A stretch of 64,000 nt of DNA from Volvox africanus. Lineage: Eukaryota > Chlorophyta > Chlorophyceae > Chlamydomonadales > Volvocaceae. Under the pieces are notes generated by a model. That model did not search any database and was not told the DNA's origin. It worked only from the letters and a program-made list of their open reading frames with translations. Of this stretch, positions 1-10,100 are shown one piece after another; positions within the stretch are counted from its first letter, which is position 1; every line of letters starts with the position of its first letter. A program made the translations under genes and the position numbers. The stretch spans positions 806,001 to 870,000 of the forward strand of contig BSDZ01000005.1 of NCBI GenBank assembly GCA_030268105.1. The letters are read 5' to 3'.

Positions 1-648
1 CCTCTGATATTTTGAAAATCGCTTTTCGAAATCCCTTTGGTCAATTTGAGTATACGGCCGTGTCGCTTGGGATTTGACTAATGCCCCATGACACTTGAAG
101 CGGATGTGAACCGCATGCTCGGGCCGTTTGCCGACAGGTTTTGTTGTATGGATGACATCTTGGTTCATCCCAAACGCATGATGGAGCATCTGTGGCTCAT
201 GTTTTTATGTGATAAGGCAGAAGCAATCGTTTGCTAAACGCGCCAAATGTTTGGGCGTAGCCTCAGGTGGAGTATTTCAGTCACATTGTAGCGGCCGCCA
301 ATGTGAAAATGGTTTCGCGGAAGGTCACCGTGGTTCATGTTTTGGCCCGTGCCTCAGAACCTCTCGGGACTTCGCAGTTCCCAGGCTTGACCAAGTATTT
401 CCGGAAGCCCACTGAAAATTACTCTGTTCATATGACTTGTGAACTTGACCCGCAAGGGATGTTCGTTTTGTTTGAGTCATCGAAGTGCCGACGGGCATTC
501 GACGAGCTCAATCGAACCGTCACTGATGATATTATCCTTGCAATGCCCGATTACTCGTTGCTTTTCCATGTGGAGGTTGTTGTTGATACCTCAATTAATG
601 GAAGCGATGCTAGGCAGCGAGGACGCTGCATGCGGGAGGGGGGATAAT
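1..648 (+). pseudogene. Decayed Ty3/gypsy reverse transcriptase-RNase H fragment, array copy 1
   Basis: Broken reading frames follow the pol of the intact element C from the RT palm to the start of RNase H. Recognisable landmarks are a YFSHIV stretch (YLGHIV in C), a TKYFRKP stretch (TNYFRKF in C), a DDIILAMPDYSL stretch (DDIILHFPDYSL in C) and a VDTSINGS stretch where C has the RNase H ITDASIHG. Several frameshifts and stops break it, and everything after the first RNase H residue is missing: the sequence passes directly to the polypurine tract and the LTR at 649. It is non-functional. The family assignment is firm because the order of landmarks is the same as in the intact copy about 8.5 kb away. 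Confidence 0.8.
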
Positions 649-1483
649 TGTTGTGCCACGGTTCATTTCCCGCCGATGTGTAGGTCAATGCGACGCTACG
701 AGGCGAAGTGCTGACTTGATGAATGCATGATGACCATGAATGAACTCGCATGCATATAAATGTATTTGCATACATTTACATATAATTAGCATGTTAATGC
801 TATGCATCGCAACACATCACATCACCGCTGATACGCCTAACATATGCAATGCTCAGAGAAGCACAGGCGCGCGGCATGCTCATGTCATGTACTGTTAAGT
901 AATATTATTTGTTATAATATTACGTTGTTGCGGCATGCTTTGCGAGCACCGCACTAGTCGCGATGATGACTTGCAACCGAATATTGCTATTCGGACCCTT
1001 GCATCATGCGAATGCCGGAAAGGCTTATCGGTTGTTATACGTGGATATCGCAGATACACAGTAGGGTTTGCCGCACTTAGGGTTGGCCTCCTAGTGTGCA
1101 TTGTACGGCGTAGAGATATCGTGAGTATAACAGATGCGAGGACGGCTAAGGAGAGCAGACAAAACATTCTTATGCCTATGGAACACTCGTGTGTTCAACT
1201 CAACTATTGCTAGTTGCTCTATCATCTTAGCCCGAGCTAAAGCCTAAACTTCGCTAATCAACGCCGCGTGATGAACGCTTGCTTCCGGCGCTGACGGCGA
1301 TCGCGTCCCTGCATTGCTTCGTTGATATATGATTGTAAGTTATATCTCTCCTTGCTCTGAAGTCTTCCGCTGTCTCTGTTTGCTCTCAAATGCCTTGATG
1401 TACTTGCAAGTGCTTGTGCATCGGTATCAAAAGTCCCCAGACGTGCAGATACCTATGAGCAAACCCTAAGGAGAGGCACAACA
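649..1483 (+). repeat. Gypsy-type LTR, array copy 1
   Basis: An 835-bp LTR starting TGTTGTGCC and ending GGCACAACA, preceded by a G-rich polypurine tract. It is nearly identical to the LTR at 2437-3272 and is the same family as the minus-strand LTR at 13134-13968. Inside is an AT-rich imperfect palindrome around 899-925. No primer-binding site follows it. Confidence 0.8.
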
Positions 1484-2436
1484 GCACAATCCCTCTGTTC
1501 TCTGAAGCGCTACCAAGTGTAAGGTTGAGCAGCAGTAAGAGACAGAAATGCTACAAAGGGTATGATTGTTGCCCCGCACATCCTCCTACTCTGCACCGAT
1601 AATACTTGTCGGTATCCTGAGCATGTGTACTGCCTACCGGGCTTGAATGTGAATGATGTTGAAATCGCGACCCTTTGTACGCGCGTTGATAACCTGCTCG
1701 ATACGCTGAGTGTTCAGCTTATGTCTCCTCAATTGACTCGCAACAGGGCTGTAATCAGACTGGCATCGCTGCCTCTGATATTTCGAAAATTGCTTTTCGA
1801 AATCCCTTTGGTCAATTTGAGTATACGGCCGTGTTGTTTGGGATTTGACTAATGCCCCACGACACTTTAAGCGGATGTGAACCGCATGCTCAGGCCGTTT
1901 GTTGACTGGTTATTGTTGTATGTTACTTGGATGACATCTTTGTTCATCCCAAACGTGCGATGGAGCACTTGGAGCATCTGTGGCTCATGTTTGATGTGAT
2001 GAGGCAGAAGTCATTGTTTGCTAATTGCGCCAAATGCTTTGGGCGCAGCCTCAGGTGGAGTATTTGGGCCACGTTGTATCGGCCACTGATGTGAAAATGG
2101 ATTCACGGAAGGTCGCCGTGGTTCATGTTTTGGCCCGTGCCTCAGAACCTCTTGGGACTGCGTAGTTCCCAGGTTTGACCAAGTATTTCTGGAAGCCCAT
2201 TGAAAATTACTCCATTCTTATGACTTGCTAACTTGACCCGCAAGGGATGTTCATTTTGTTCGAGTCATCGAAGTGCCGACGGGCATTCGACGAGCTCAAT
2301 CAAACCGTCACTGATGATATTATCCTTGCAATGCCCGATTACTCGTTGCTTTTCCATGTGGAGGTTGTTGTTGATACCTCAGTTAATGGAAGCGACGCTA
2401 GGCAGCGAGGACGCTGCATGCGGGAGGGGGGATAAT
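1484..2436 (+). pseudogene. Decayed gypsy internal region, array copy 2
   Basis: The first 290 bp or so are non-coding and contain no primer-binding site. From about 1771 the DNA matches 1-648 with scattered differences and encodes a broken reverse transcriptase: remnants of the PKTAFRTPFGHFEYT region, the YLDD active-site region (about 1920-1950, now split between frames) and the RT-RNase H connection. Compared with element C, gag, protease, RNase H, integrase and chromodomain are absent. It is therefore a deletion derivative, possibly mobilised by full-length relatives before it decayed. It ends at the G-rich tract before the next LTR. Confidence 0.75.
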
Positions 2437-3272
2437 TGTTGTGCCACGGTTCATTTCCCGCCGATGCGTAGGTCAATGCGACGCTACAAGGCAATGTGCT
2501 GACTTGATGAATGCATGATGACCATGAATGAACTTGCATGCATATAAATGTATTTGCATACATTTGCATATGATCAGCATGTTAATGCTATGCATCGCAA
2601 CACATCACATCACCGCTGATACGCCTAACATATGCAATGCTCAGAGAAGCACAGGCGCACGGCATGCTCATGTCATGTACTGTTAAGTAATATTATTTGC
2701 TATAATATTACATTGTTGCGGCATGCTTTGCGAGCACCGCACTAGCCGCAATGAATGACTTGCAACCGAATATTGCTATTCGGACCCTTGCATCATGCGA
2801 ATGCCGGAAAGGCTTATCGGTTGTTATACGTGGATATCGCAGATGCACAGTAGGGTTTGCCGCACTTAGGGTTGGCCTCCTAGTGTGCATTGTACGGCGT
2901 AGAGATATCGTGAGTATAACAGATGCGAGGACGGCTAAGTAGAGCAGACACAACATTCTTATGCTTATGGAACACTCGTGTGTTCAACTCAACTATTGCT
3001 AGTTGCTCTATTATCTTAGCCTGAGCTAAGCCTGAACTTCGCTAATCAACGCCGCATGATGAACGCTTGCTTCCGGCGCTGACGGCGATCGCGTCCCTGC
3101 ATTGCTTCGTTGATATATGATTGTAAGTTATATCTCTCCTTGCTCTGAAGTCTTCCGCTGTCTCTGTTTGCTCTCAAATGCCTTGATGTACTTGCAAGTG
3201 CTTTTTGCATCGGTATCGAAAGTCCCCAGACGTGCAGATACCTATGAGCAAACCCGAAGGAGAGGTACAACA
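2437..3272 (+). repeat. Gypsy-type LTR, array copy 2
   Basis: An 836-bp LTR, TGTTGTGCC to GGTACAACA, preceded by the same G-rich tract as copy 1. Its last base is followed directly by minus-strand pol sequence of element B. Confidence 0.8.
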
Positions 3273-4255
3273 TTGCCCCCCTCCGGTGTGACATGTTCGA
3301 ACGACAGGAAAGGTACCTTCATTGACAGAGTACCCTTGCACAAATGCAGGGTTGCGGCCTCCATGTCGATGCGCGCGCGGTATTGTCATAATGTCGCAGA
3401 CTCCATTATGTACGGTGCAGTCTCTGCCAAGCCCTGCAGCACGTACGGCCGGGTCACAACACGCAAAGGGCCTAACGATAGGCTAAGGGTGATCCTGCCC
3501 ACGATGGGATGCTTACCCCCGTCAGCAAGGGTAACCTGTGGACAATCAGACGACTCTGGGGTCAACCCCAGCGCATTCACCTCTGCGACAGAGACGAAGT
3601 CGTCGCTGGCACCGGTGTCAACGAGTGCCTTCAGGGTACGGCCATTTAGACCAATCTGAATCACCGGGACACGGTTATCTACGAGCGACTGCCCGGCAGA
3701 CAACGTTAGTGCACTTAGGGCGGGTTCTGAACTTACGGAACCCTCATCAGGAGCTTCGTACCAAACGTCAACCGAGTAGGATGTCCCTGGCCACGGAGCC
3801 AGCATACCCTCCCGATCCACACCGTTAAACAAAACGGTGCCTGGCTCGAACAGGTGGACACACCGCATATCCCTTAACGCTGCCTCTGCCTTGCGCCGAC
3901 AGAAAGCAGGGAGTAATACACATGTGGCGGTGCCCGGATATTGACGCCTACATCTCCTGTACACGGCCAATTGTTCCGACATCTCACGCAGAGACGAGGG
4001 GATGAACAAAACCACGTGGTTTGACAGATCGATAGACGACAGGGGACGGCGTGGTGTAAACAGATTACACAACGGATCGAAGCAGAGAAGTCCCGTGCGT
4101 CCGTCAAGCGTGATGCGTCACGCAATGACTTGCTCGATGTGTCCAAGTACGCAAGGCAACAATGCCTTCATGGCTGGCCGTAAGGATGACCACCGACCAC
4201 GTGTTAGTTCAGAAATCCCGGGTGGTGCCCCCTCCGCAGGAACCCGGGTAAACCC
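3273..4255 (-). pseudogene. Element B pol, protease region, truncated
   Basis: This is the start of pol, in the same frame as gag and directly after its UAG (4256-4258). The first part aligns with the pre-protease region of element C (shared CNLF, RPLSS, TPSS/IPSS and YSVDVW blocks). The aspartic protease active site is visible as VDTGASDDF, followed by VTLADGGK. A conserved family would cleave the Gag-Pol polyprotein here. There is an in-frame stop about 60 codons after gag and another after the protease (TTA TGA CAA), so the copy is dead even before the truncation at 3273. The open stretch 3386-4072 holds the protease core. Confidence 0.8.
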
Positions 4256-4521
4256 CTATTTCGGCTGAGGTACAAACGGCGGCAGCAACGGGCAATCCTT
4301 GGTAGGATGACTCTCTGCACACCGTAGACAAACATTGGCCGCTTTCCGACGCTCGAACTCGGAATGATTGCAATTCCATTTTGGCATCAACGGGTCATCT
4401 GTGCGAGTCCGTTTTGCATTGGGGTCAGAGTGCTGTGCGGCTGCCGTCGACGGCGCGGCCCCACGCTTCCTGCTCTTAGCTGGGTGCGAGCTCGGACCTG
4501 CTCCTCCTGACCCGTGGACAC
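4256..4521 (-). CDS. Element B gag, 3' part with zinc knuckle
   Basis: C-terminal end of the nucleocapsid domain of B Gag, separated from the rest (11698-12667) by insertion of element C. It is rich in basic residues and ends with a Cys/His knuckle reading CLRCAESHPTKDC, that is CX2CX3HX4C, one residue shorter than the usual CX2CX4HX4C seen in C. Such knuckles bind RNA during packaging. The frame ends at UAG 4256-4258, and pol follows in the same frame. The frame agrees with the upstream part once C and one target duplication are left out. The CTGAG copy at 4522-4526 is one of the two target duplicates. Confidence 0.75.
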
Positions 4522-4526
4522 CTGAG
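4522..4526. repeat. Target-site duplication CTGAG, left of element C
   Basis: CTGAG lies directly before the LTR of C and again at 11698-11702 directly after it. A 5-bp duplication is usual for Ty3/gypsy integrase. Confidence 0.95.
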
Positions 4527-4949
4527 TGTTGTATCCTTAATGCATTTCGGTAATTCATTAAGATATAATAATTATCTGTTTATTATTTTATAATATAATA
4601 TATTTAATTATCATATTAACTGTTTCATGTTTCCATCTGGCATTCGATTTGTGGATTTGGTCTCGGCTGTCGATGACCAATACTAACCGACTTCCTGAAA
4701 CATCCGAACCTGTCGGTTACTCCATAACCTGTATGGAATGGGCCATTTACCGCCTGAATGGTAAATGGTGGAACATCTGGTTCCTGGTTCACTGAATCTC
4801 CGGTTGTAGTGGTGACTTCTGAAGGTCACGCCCGGTTCGAGGCCTTATGGTCTCTCAAGTACGACCTAGTCGGCGGCTCTACTTAATCGGGCTCTGGCAC
4901 AACAACCGGTATCTTTTGATACCACCCTTCGTGGGTACCATATACAACA
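4527..4949 (+). repeat. 5' LTR of element C
   Basis: 423 bp, starting TGTTGTATCC and ending TATACAACA. A very AT-rich block around 4559-4616 may hold the promoter; I see no unambiguous TATA box. It differs from the 3' LTR at one base (4674). Confidence 0.95.
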
Positions 4950-4952
4950 AGC

Positions 4953-4964
4953 TGGTATCGAGAC
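4953..4964 (+). promoter_or_regulatory. Primer-binding site of element C
   Basis: TGGTATCGAGAC lies three bases after the LTR. It begins TGG as expected for pairing with a tRNA CCA end, and its first seven bases equal the plant initiator-Met type site (TGGTATC), but the rest differs. Element B has the same twelve bases at 13119-13130 on the minus strand. I cannot name the tRNA. Confidence 0.75.
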
Positions 4965-5096
4965 TGTTCCTCCCTGGGACGTCTCGTCAAGTCTTCCGCT
5001 GAAATCGTTCAAGCCTTCTCAAGTCTTTCTGTGGTAACTGCTCAAGCCACTCTAACCGCGCAACGCGCTCAAGCCACTCAAGCTGCCCTTTTATAA

Positions 5097-5204
5097 ATGG
5101 ACATCGACCATGATCTTCCTCCTGCCGACATCCCTCTGGACATGGAGACATTGCCTGAGGAGCTGAGCGCCGCCATTTTCGCTGCGGCTACCACCGGTCT
5201 GTAA
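5097..5204 (+). CDS. Small leader ORF / candidate first coding exon of element C
   Basis: An ATG-started 35-codon ORF in the leader, acidic, ending in an AATTGL-type tail followed by TAA. Element B has a counterpart of 31 codons at 13066-12971 (minus) with a similar C-terminal half, ending in AAASGL and TAA. In both, the last two codons read GGT YTG followed by TAAT, which also makes a splice donor (GT AAT) after the first two bases of the last codon. If spliced there (exon 5097-5200), the reading frame leaves in phase 2. The ORF can thus be read either as a conserved upstream ORF or as the first exon of a spliced Gag; the match in B favours the exon reading. Confidence 0.5.
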   Translation: MDIDHDLPPADIPLDMETLPEELSAAIFAAATTGL

Positions 5205-5539
5205 TATTCACGAAATTAGTCTAGTGACACTTAGAACCTGCTCTCTGTGAGTTTGGCTGTGCTTTCTGTTAAAGTCAATCTCTAAGTTAGTCGCGGTCAA
5301 CGTGGCTCGCGACCTAGACAATTCTGCCTTCTCTGTTAGGTAATATCTTCCTGCAACACTGCTTTCTATCTAGAACTTGTATTGCAGTTTTGCTGAGGAA
5401 TCCCTGTAGTTGCGGGTTCGATAGTACCTTCGCATCGAATCCAACGAGGAGTCGACTTCGTGAATTCACTTCGGCTTTCACTAATACATATATATCTCTA
5501 TTACTTGAAAGGTATTGTGTTTGTTCCAACCACCGTGAG

Positions 5540-5670
5540 TGCTTCTGCAGTGTCAACACCTCAGACCCGTCGGAGCGGCACTCCTGCCCAGTCACTCCGA
5601 TCCATCGCAAATCAACTTCATGCACGGACTTCAAAATTTTTGAAGTTCATCGAAGGCATCCAAGCGTTGG
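5540..5670 (+). CDS. Candidate second leader exon of element C Gag
   Basis: An open stretch without an internal ATG. It would accept phase 2 from the exon ending at 5200 and leave in phase 1 at a donor reading GG/GTAGGCCC. Element B has a matching exon (12897-12755, minus) with the same phases and the same donor motif, and the two translations look related (leading GLASA and GFAPA at the junction, followed by a similar helical stretch). An acceptor at 5737 (CTGTTAG) would join it in frame to codons that run into the gag ATG at 5755. The 5' acceptor near 5539 is weak in sequence, so the exact start is uncertain. Confidence 0.4.
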
Positions 5671-5754
5671 GTAGGCCCTGGTCCTTGCCTTTGCTTTGCC
5701 TTTCGCCAGAACAGTCACTCGCAGTTCGATCTGTTAGGCTTTCAGGCATACAAT

Positions 5755-7134
5755 ATGCAAGCCTCGAACTTAGCGAATGCTGTCTCGGCTCTTGCTGCCA
5801 ACACCTTTCAGTTTGTTGGCCGGATTGCTGCTAATGCTAGCCAAGCGAATAGGTGGGAATGGCTCTCTAGGTTGACACAGCCACCAAATGCTGCTGTGGC
5901 AGGTGGTATCGACCTTCCGAACCAGCCTTCACCTATTCCCAGGCAAGGCGGCACAGCATCCCCTGAGGCACCTACATCACCTATTTATGCCCCATCCCCT
6001 TTTTATGTTCATGGCCCTGCTGTAGTGTCAAACCATTTGACACCTGGTGCCGTGGATATTCCTGGGATGGCTCCCGCTGCTGCCGCAACAACTTGTGCTG
6101 CTGTTGCGGGCACCTCTGCCAGGCCACCTGGGCCTCCTCATACTGGACATGAGGATGAGGTGATAAAAATAGCGATCGCAGTGCCTAAGCTGAATATCCC
6201 TATGGATGTTAAGCTTTCTGATTTAGGACGAGTTGCTGCGCCTCTAACACGGGCCTTTGTCCGTAATGTTAGGAACTACTTTGCCACAGCCCGTGGGGGT
6301 CAACAGGACTCTACGCGCCGTCTTTTCTTGGCCACTGCCTTTGAAGGCGCGGCAAGATTATGGCACGATCAATGGACTAACGCAAGGGATTCCTATACAT
6401 CTGAGGAACTGCTAGAAGCACTGCTTGTCCGTTTTGCACCCCAGGTCCAGTCACGTGACACTGAGGCACGCCTGAAATTAAATGCTGGCAAATACCGCAT
6501 GCGCCCTGGAGAAACTGTCTCTGCCTATCAGAGCCGCTTTGAGGCTCTTGTCACGCCCATTGCGGACCTGTCTGATAGTGAGCGTGTGTTTTGGTTTCAG
6601 CAGGGCCTCTCATCCGACCTTAGTGGGGACTGTGCAACTGACCTGTCGGGTAAAACCTTTAAGTCATATACAGACTTGGTTCAGTTCTCCCTGGGAGCTG
6701 AACTTAGGTTACTGGCCCGACGGGAATCTGACAAACTGGCCCGTCCCAAAATGAACATGCTGTCGGTACAGGACATGGCCTGCGACGACCCTGACGAGGA
6801 GACCCCGGCGCCCCCGACCAAAAAACCGCGGGCTGCATCCGTTCGTCCAGGCATCACCGGGCACGAGGATCAGCCGCGGCAGGTTAAGGGCGCCGGTAAG
6901 TCTAAGAGGGGCGGCGGACAGCAGGGGAGGCACTTGGCCCCAAAAGGGGGCCACGTGCAGAAGAAGGGGCCCAAGCAGAACCTAGCGGAATATTTAACCA
7001 CATTCAAATGTACTAGACGGGAGTTCCATTTCCGTAAACAACATGGGATGTGCCTCCGTTGCGGTTCCGACCAACATAGGGTTGACTCCTGCCCAATGCT
7101 GGGGGCGGAGAAAAATAAGGGTAAGGACCACTAG
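5755..7134 (+). CDS. gag: Gag polyprotein of element C
   Basis: 459 codons from ATG 5755 to UAG 7132. Gag forms the cytoplasmic virus-like particle in which the RNA is reverse transcribed. The middle (roughly residues 140-330) matches the retrotransposon Gag capsid pattern, with an ARLWHDQW stretch, a RFAPQVQ stretch and the FWFQQGL block. Then comes a Lys/Arg-rich linker and a canonical CCHC knuckle, CLRCGSDQHRVDSC, near residues 433-446. Element B's Gag shows the same order (AKNWYHEW, RFATEVQ, FWFKRGL). The ATG at 5755 is the first in this frame, but leader exons may add an N-terminal extension. The stop codon is followed by an open frame into pol. Confidence 0.9.
   Translation: MQASNLANAVSALAANTFQFVGRIAANASQANRWEWLSRLTQPPNAAVAGGIDLPNQPSPIPRQGGTASPEAPTSPIYAPSPFYVHGPAVVSNHLTPGAVDIPGMAPAAAATTCAAVAGTSARPPGPPHTGHEDEVIKIAIAVPKLNIPMDVKLSDLGRVAAPLTRAFVRNVRNYFATARGGQQDSTRRLFLATAFEGAARLWHDQWTNARDSYTSEELLEALLVRFAPQVQSRDTEARLKLNAGKYRMRPGETVSAYQSRFEALVTPIADLSDSERVFWFQQGLSSDLSGDCATDLSGKTFKSYTDLVQFSLGAELRLLARRESDKLARPKMNMLSVQDMACDDPDEETPAPPTKKPRAASVRPGITGHEDQPRQVKGAGKSKRGGGQQGRHLAPKGGHVQKKGPKQNLAEYLTTFKCTRREFHFRKQHGMCLRCGSDQHRVDSCPMLGAEKNKGKDH
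7132..7134 (+). promoter_or_regulatory. In-frame UAG between gag and pol, candidate readthrough site
   Basis: gag ends CAC UAG GAA and the next 1357 codons stay open in the same frame. Element B has AAA UAG GGG at the matching place, also with pol in frame. A single stop between gag and pol in one frame is the arrangement used for suppression in some retroviruses and LTR elements. Suppression here is inferred. Confidence 0.6.
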
Positions 7135-10100
7135 GAACTTGCCCAGGCTGGTATAGAGGGATCACCACCTGGGGTCTTTGCTGTGGGCCAGATGGTAGCA
7201 AAGTGCCGTGCAGTACGGGCTCTTTTGCCCTCTGTTTTAAACCAAGTGGAGCAGGTGATAGGGAGACGTTTTTCTTTTGATGCACGAACTGTCCGTGCCG
7301 GCTTTGATGGCTTTTGTAATCTGTTTGAGCCTCAAGGTCGCCCCCTATCCTCCGCTAACTTGGGTGGGCATACTATCTTGTTCACTCCCTCTTCACTCTG
7401 CGAGCTACAGAAGCAATTAGCTCTCTTTAGGGCATGCAAACGTCAACACCCTGATACCTCAGCATGCATCTTGCTGCCTGAGTATGTGTCCCGACGCAAC
7501 CCTTCTTTTCTGTCGGGAATGCAACGGGTCTTAAGGTTTAATCCAGGGACGGCTCTTTTCCATAGCCTTGATATGGCAGGTGAGGTTGTTCAACTCCCTG
7601 GAAGCCCATACTCTGTTGACGTCTGGTTTGCTGCTCCTAAATCGGTTCAGGAGGGCTTGCCTGAGACTGAACCCTGTATTTCAGTTCTCTGCTTGCCTAA
7701 AGCTGCTGCCCTGATAGGTGCTGGCGTACCTCTGATCACCGTAAGTACGGCAGGTCGTACGTTCACCGCCCTAGCCGACTCTGGAGCCAGTGATGATTTC
7801 ATTTCGGCTTCAGTGGTTACGCAGCTTGGCCTGAAACCTAGCCCATGCTCCTGGTCAGAAGTTACCCTTGCAGATGGGGGTAAGCAGGCTATCTTGGGGC
7901 AGGTTAATCTTCGTCTATCTGCAGGTCCTTTAAGGTTAAATGTCCGCCCATACGTGTTGCCTGAGCTAACTGACGCTGCCACGTATATCTTGGGTTCTTC
8001 CACGCTAGCACAGTATGGGGCTGTCCTTGACTATGAGGCTAAATCTTTGCGCCTGCGCAAGGGGAATCTAGTCTGCAAGGTACCCTTTACTACTGCCGGA
8101 CAGCCACCAGATCAGATGACACCTGCGCCTTGCTTTAATTATGCAACCACTGCTATCTGTCAGCACACTGAACCTGAAGTTGTTGGCAGAAAAGCAGCAG
8201 TTCGCATGATTCGCAAGGGGGCCCATGCTTTACTAGTACGGCCCAAGTTGCACCTGAATGCAACTTCTATCCCAGCTTATGCCACTGACCCTGAGCTTGA
8301 GGCCCTGTTACAGGAATATGCAGATATATTCCAGGAGGTCCCTGGTAAGCCTCCAATGCGGCCTGTGGATCACACCATACCTTTGGTGCCTGGTGCAGTA
8401 CCCGTTTCCCGCCCCATGTATCGGCTAAGCCCCTTGGAGCTGGACGAGGTCAAACGACAGGTTACTGAGCTGCTGAAAAAAGGTATGATACGGCCAAGCA
8501 CATCCCCATACTCCGCCCCTATTCTGTTTGTGGGAAAGAAGGATGGGACTCTGAGAATGTGCATTGACTATAGGGGGTTAAATGCCGCAACAGTTAAGAA
8601 CCGTTACCCCCTCCCACGTGTTGATGATCTGCTGGATAAGCTAAAAGATTCTGCATTCTTTAGCTCTATTGACCTCCAGCAGGGGTATAATCAGATTCGT
8701 ATAGCAGAATCTGACATCCCTAAAACGGCTTTCCGTACGCCGTTTGGCCATTTTGAATATACCGTCCTTAGTTTCGGACTGACGAACGCCCCTGCAACGT
8801 TCCAAGCCGTCATGGACCGCATCTTCAGGCCATACATCGACAAATTCGTCATCTGTTATCTGGACGATATCCTGGTGTTTTCAAAGACCCGTGAGGAGCA
8901 CATACAACACCTCCGCCTGGTCTTTGAGGTTCTGCGGCGTGAGCAGCTGTATGCTAAGCGTTCTAAGTGCCACTGGGCACAACCACAGGTGGAGTATCTG
9001 GGGCATATAGTGTCTCAGGGTGGCATACAGATGGACCCCCGGAAAACTGCTGTTGTTCGGGATTGGCCAGTGCCCTCCAACCTTCAGGAACTGCGTAAGT
9101 TTTTGGGCCTGACCAACTACTTTCGTAAGTTCATAGAGCGCTACTCAGTCATTGCTGCACCGCTAACAAACCTCACACGTAAGGGAGCCTTCTCTTCACC
9201 TGAGGCCTGGACCCCCGCATGCCAAGAAGCTTTTGATGCTTTGAAGCGTGCTATCTCTGATGATATTATCCTGCACTTCCCTGACTACTCATTGCCGTTC
9301 CGTGTAGAGGTCATAACTGATGCATCTATACATGGGACGGGGGCAGTTCTGTTGCAGCAGGGACGCCCCATTGCATATACGAGTAAGAAGTTTTCGGGGG
9401 CTGAAACCCGTTATACCACTGGGGAACAGGAATTTCTGGCGGTCCTACATGCCTTGAAGGAATGGCGATGTTACCTTGAGGGCCGGCCTTTTGCCCTCAA
9501 GACTGATCACAAACCCCTTACGTTTCTGCAAGGTGTGCCCTCCCTTAACCGACGCCAGGCCCGCTGGATGGAATACCTGGCACGGTTTAACTTTGATTGG
9601 GAGTACCTGAGCGGCTCACTTAACATAGCTGATGCTCTCAGTAGGCACCCCTCACTGCATGCAGCCATTCTGGCGGTAAGCACACGGAGTAGGTCTCAGG
9701 CAAAACCTAACTTCGTGCCCTCCGATTTTACCAAGCGCTTGAAACAGGCTTATGCAGCCGACCCGTGGTTCACAATTCACAACAACACGGGGCACTTGGT
9801 ACAGGAGCATGGCTTATGGATCCGATCGGAAGGATCCCACCGTCAGATTGTCGTACCTAACGACGATTCATTACGTCGTGAACTTCTCTCACGTTTTCAT
9901 GACGGCCCTCTTGCTGGGCATCCTGGCTGCACGCGGTTACTAGAGCTTTTGCGGCGTCAATTCTGGTGGCCCCGCATGGCTAAGGACACCGAAAATTATG
10001 TCCTCTGTTGCGACCTGTGCCAGCGCAATAAGGCCCAGTCTGGTAAAGCACATGGGCATCTCCAACCTCTTTCTATTCCTGACGCTCCGTGGGAAAGCGT

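Larger units (their letters stand above)
1..3272 (+). mobile_element. Tandem array of a gypsy-type LTR and decayed internal DNA (element A)
   Basis: Two LTRs of about 835 bp (649-1483 and 2437-3272) alternate with decayed internal DNA (1-648 and 1484-2436). The repeat period is about 1.79 kb: the opening bases of the window match position 1771 onward. Both LTRs begin TGTTGTGCC and end in ACAACA, and each is preceded by a purine-rich tract. The internal DNA holds only remnants of reverse transcriptase and RNase H, so the unit cannot move by itself. The array continues beyond the left edge. Its right end abuts the truncated pol of minus-strand element B, whose LTR is of the same family but in opposite orientation, so A is either an insertion into B or the product of a rearrangement. 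Confidence 0.8.

Noticed and set aside
2437..3272. The second LTR of array A as the missing 3' LTR of element B
   Set aside because: The family fits, but its orientation is opposite to B's 5' LTR and to B's coding strand, and most of pol would be missing.
3538..3828. Plus-strand frame opposite element B protease
   Set aside because: It is antisense to the conserved protease region (VDTGASDDF) and has no features of its own.
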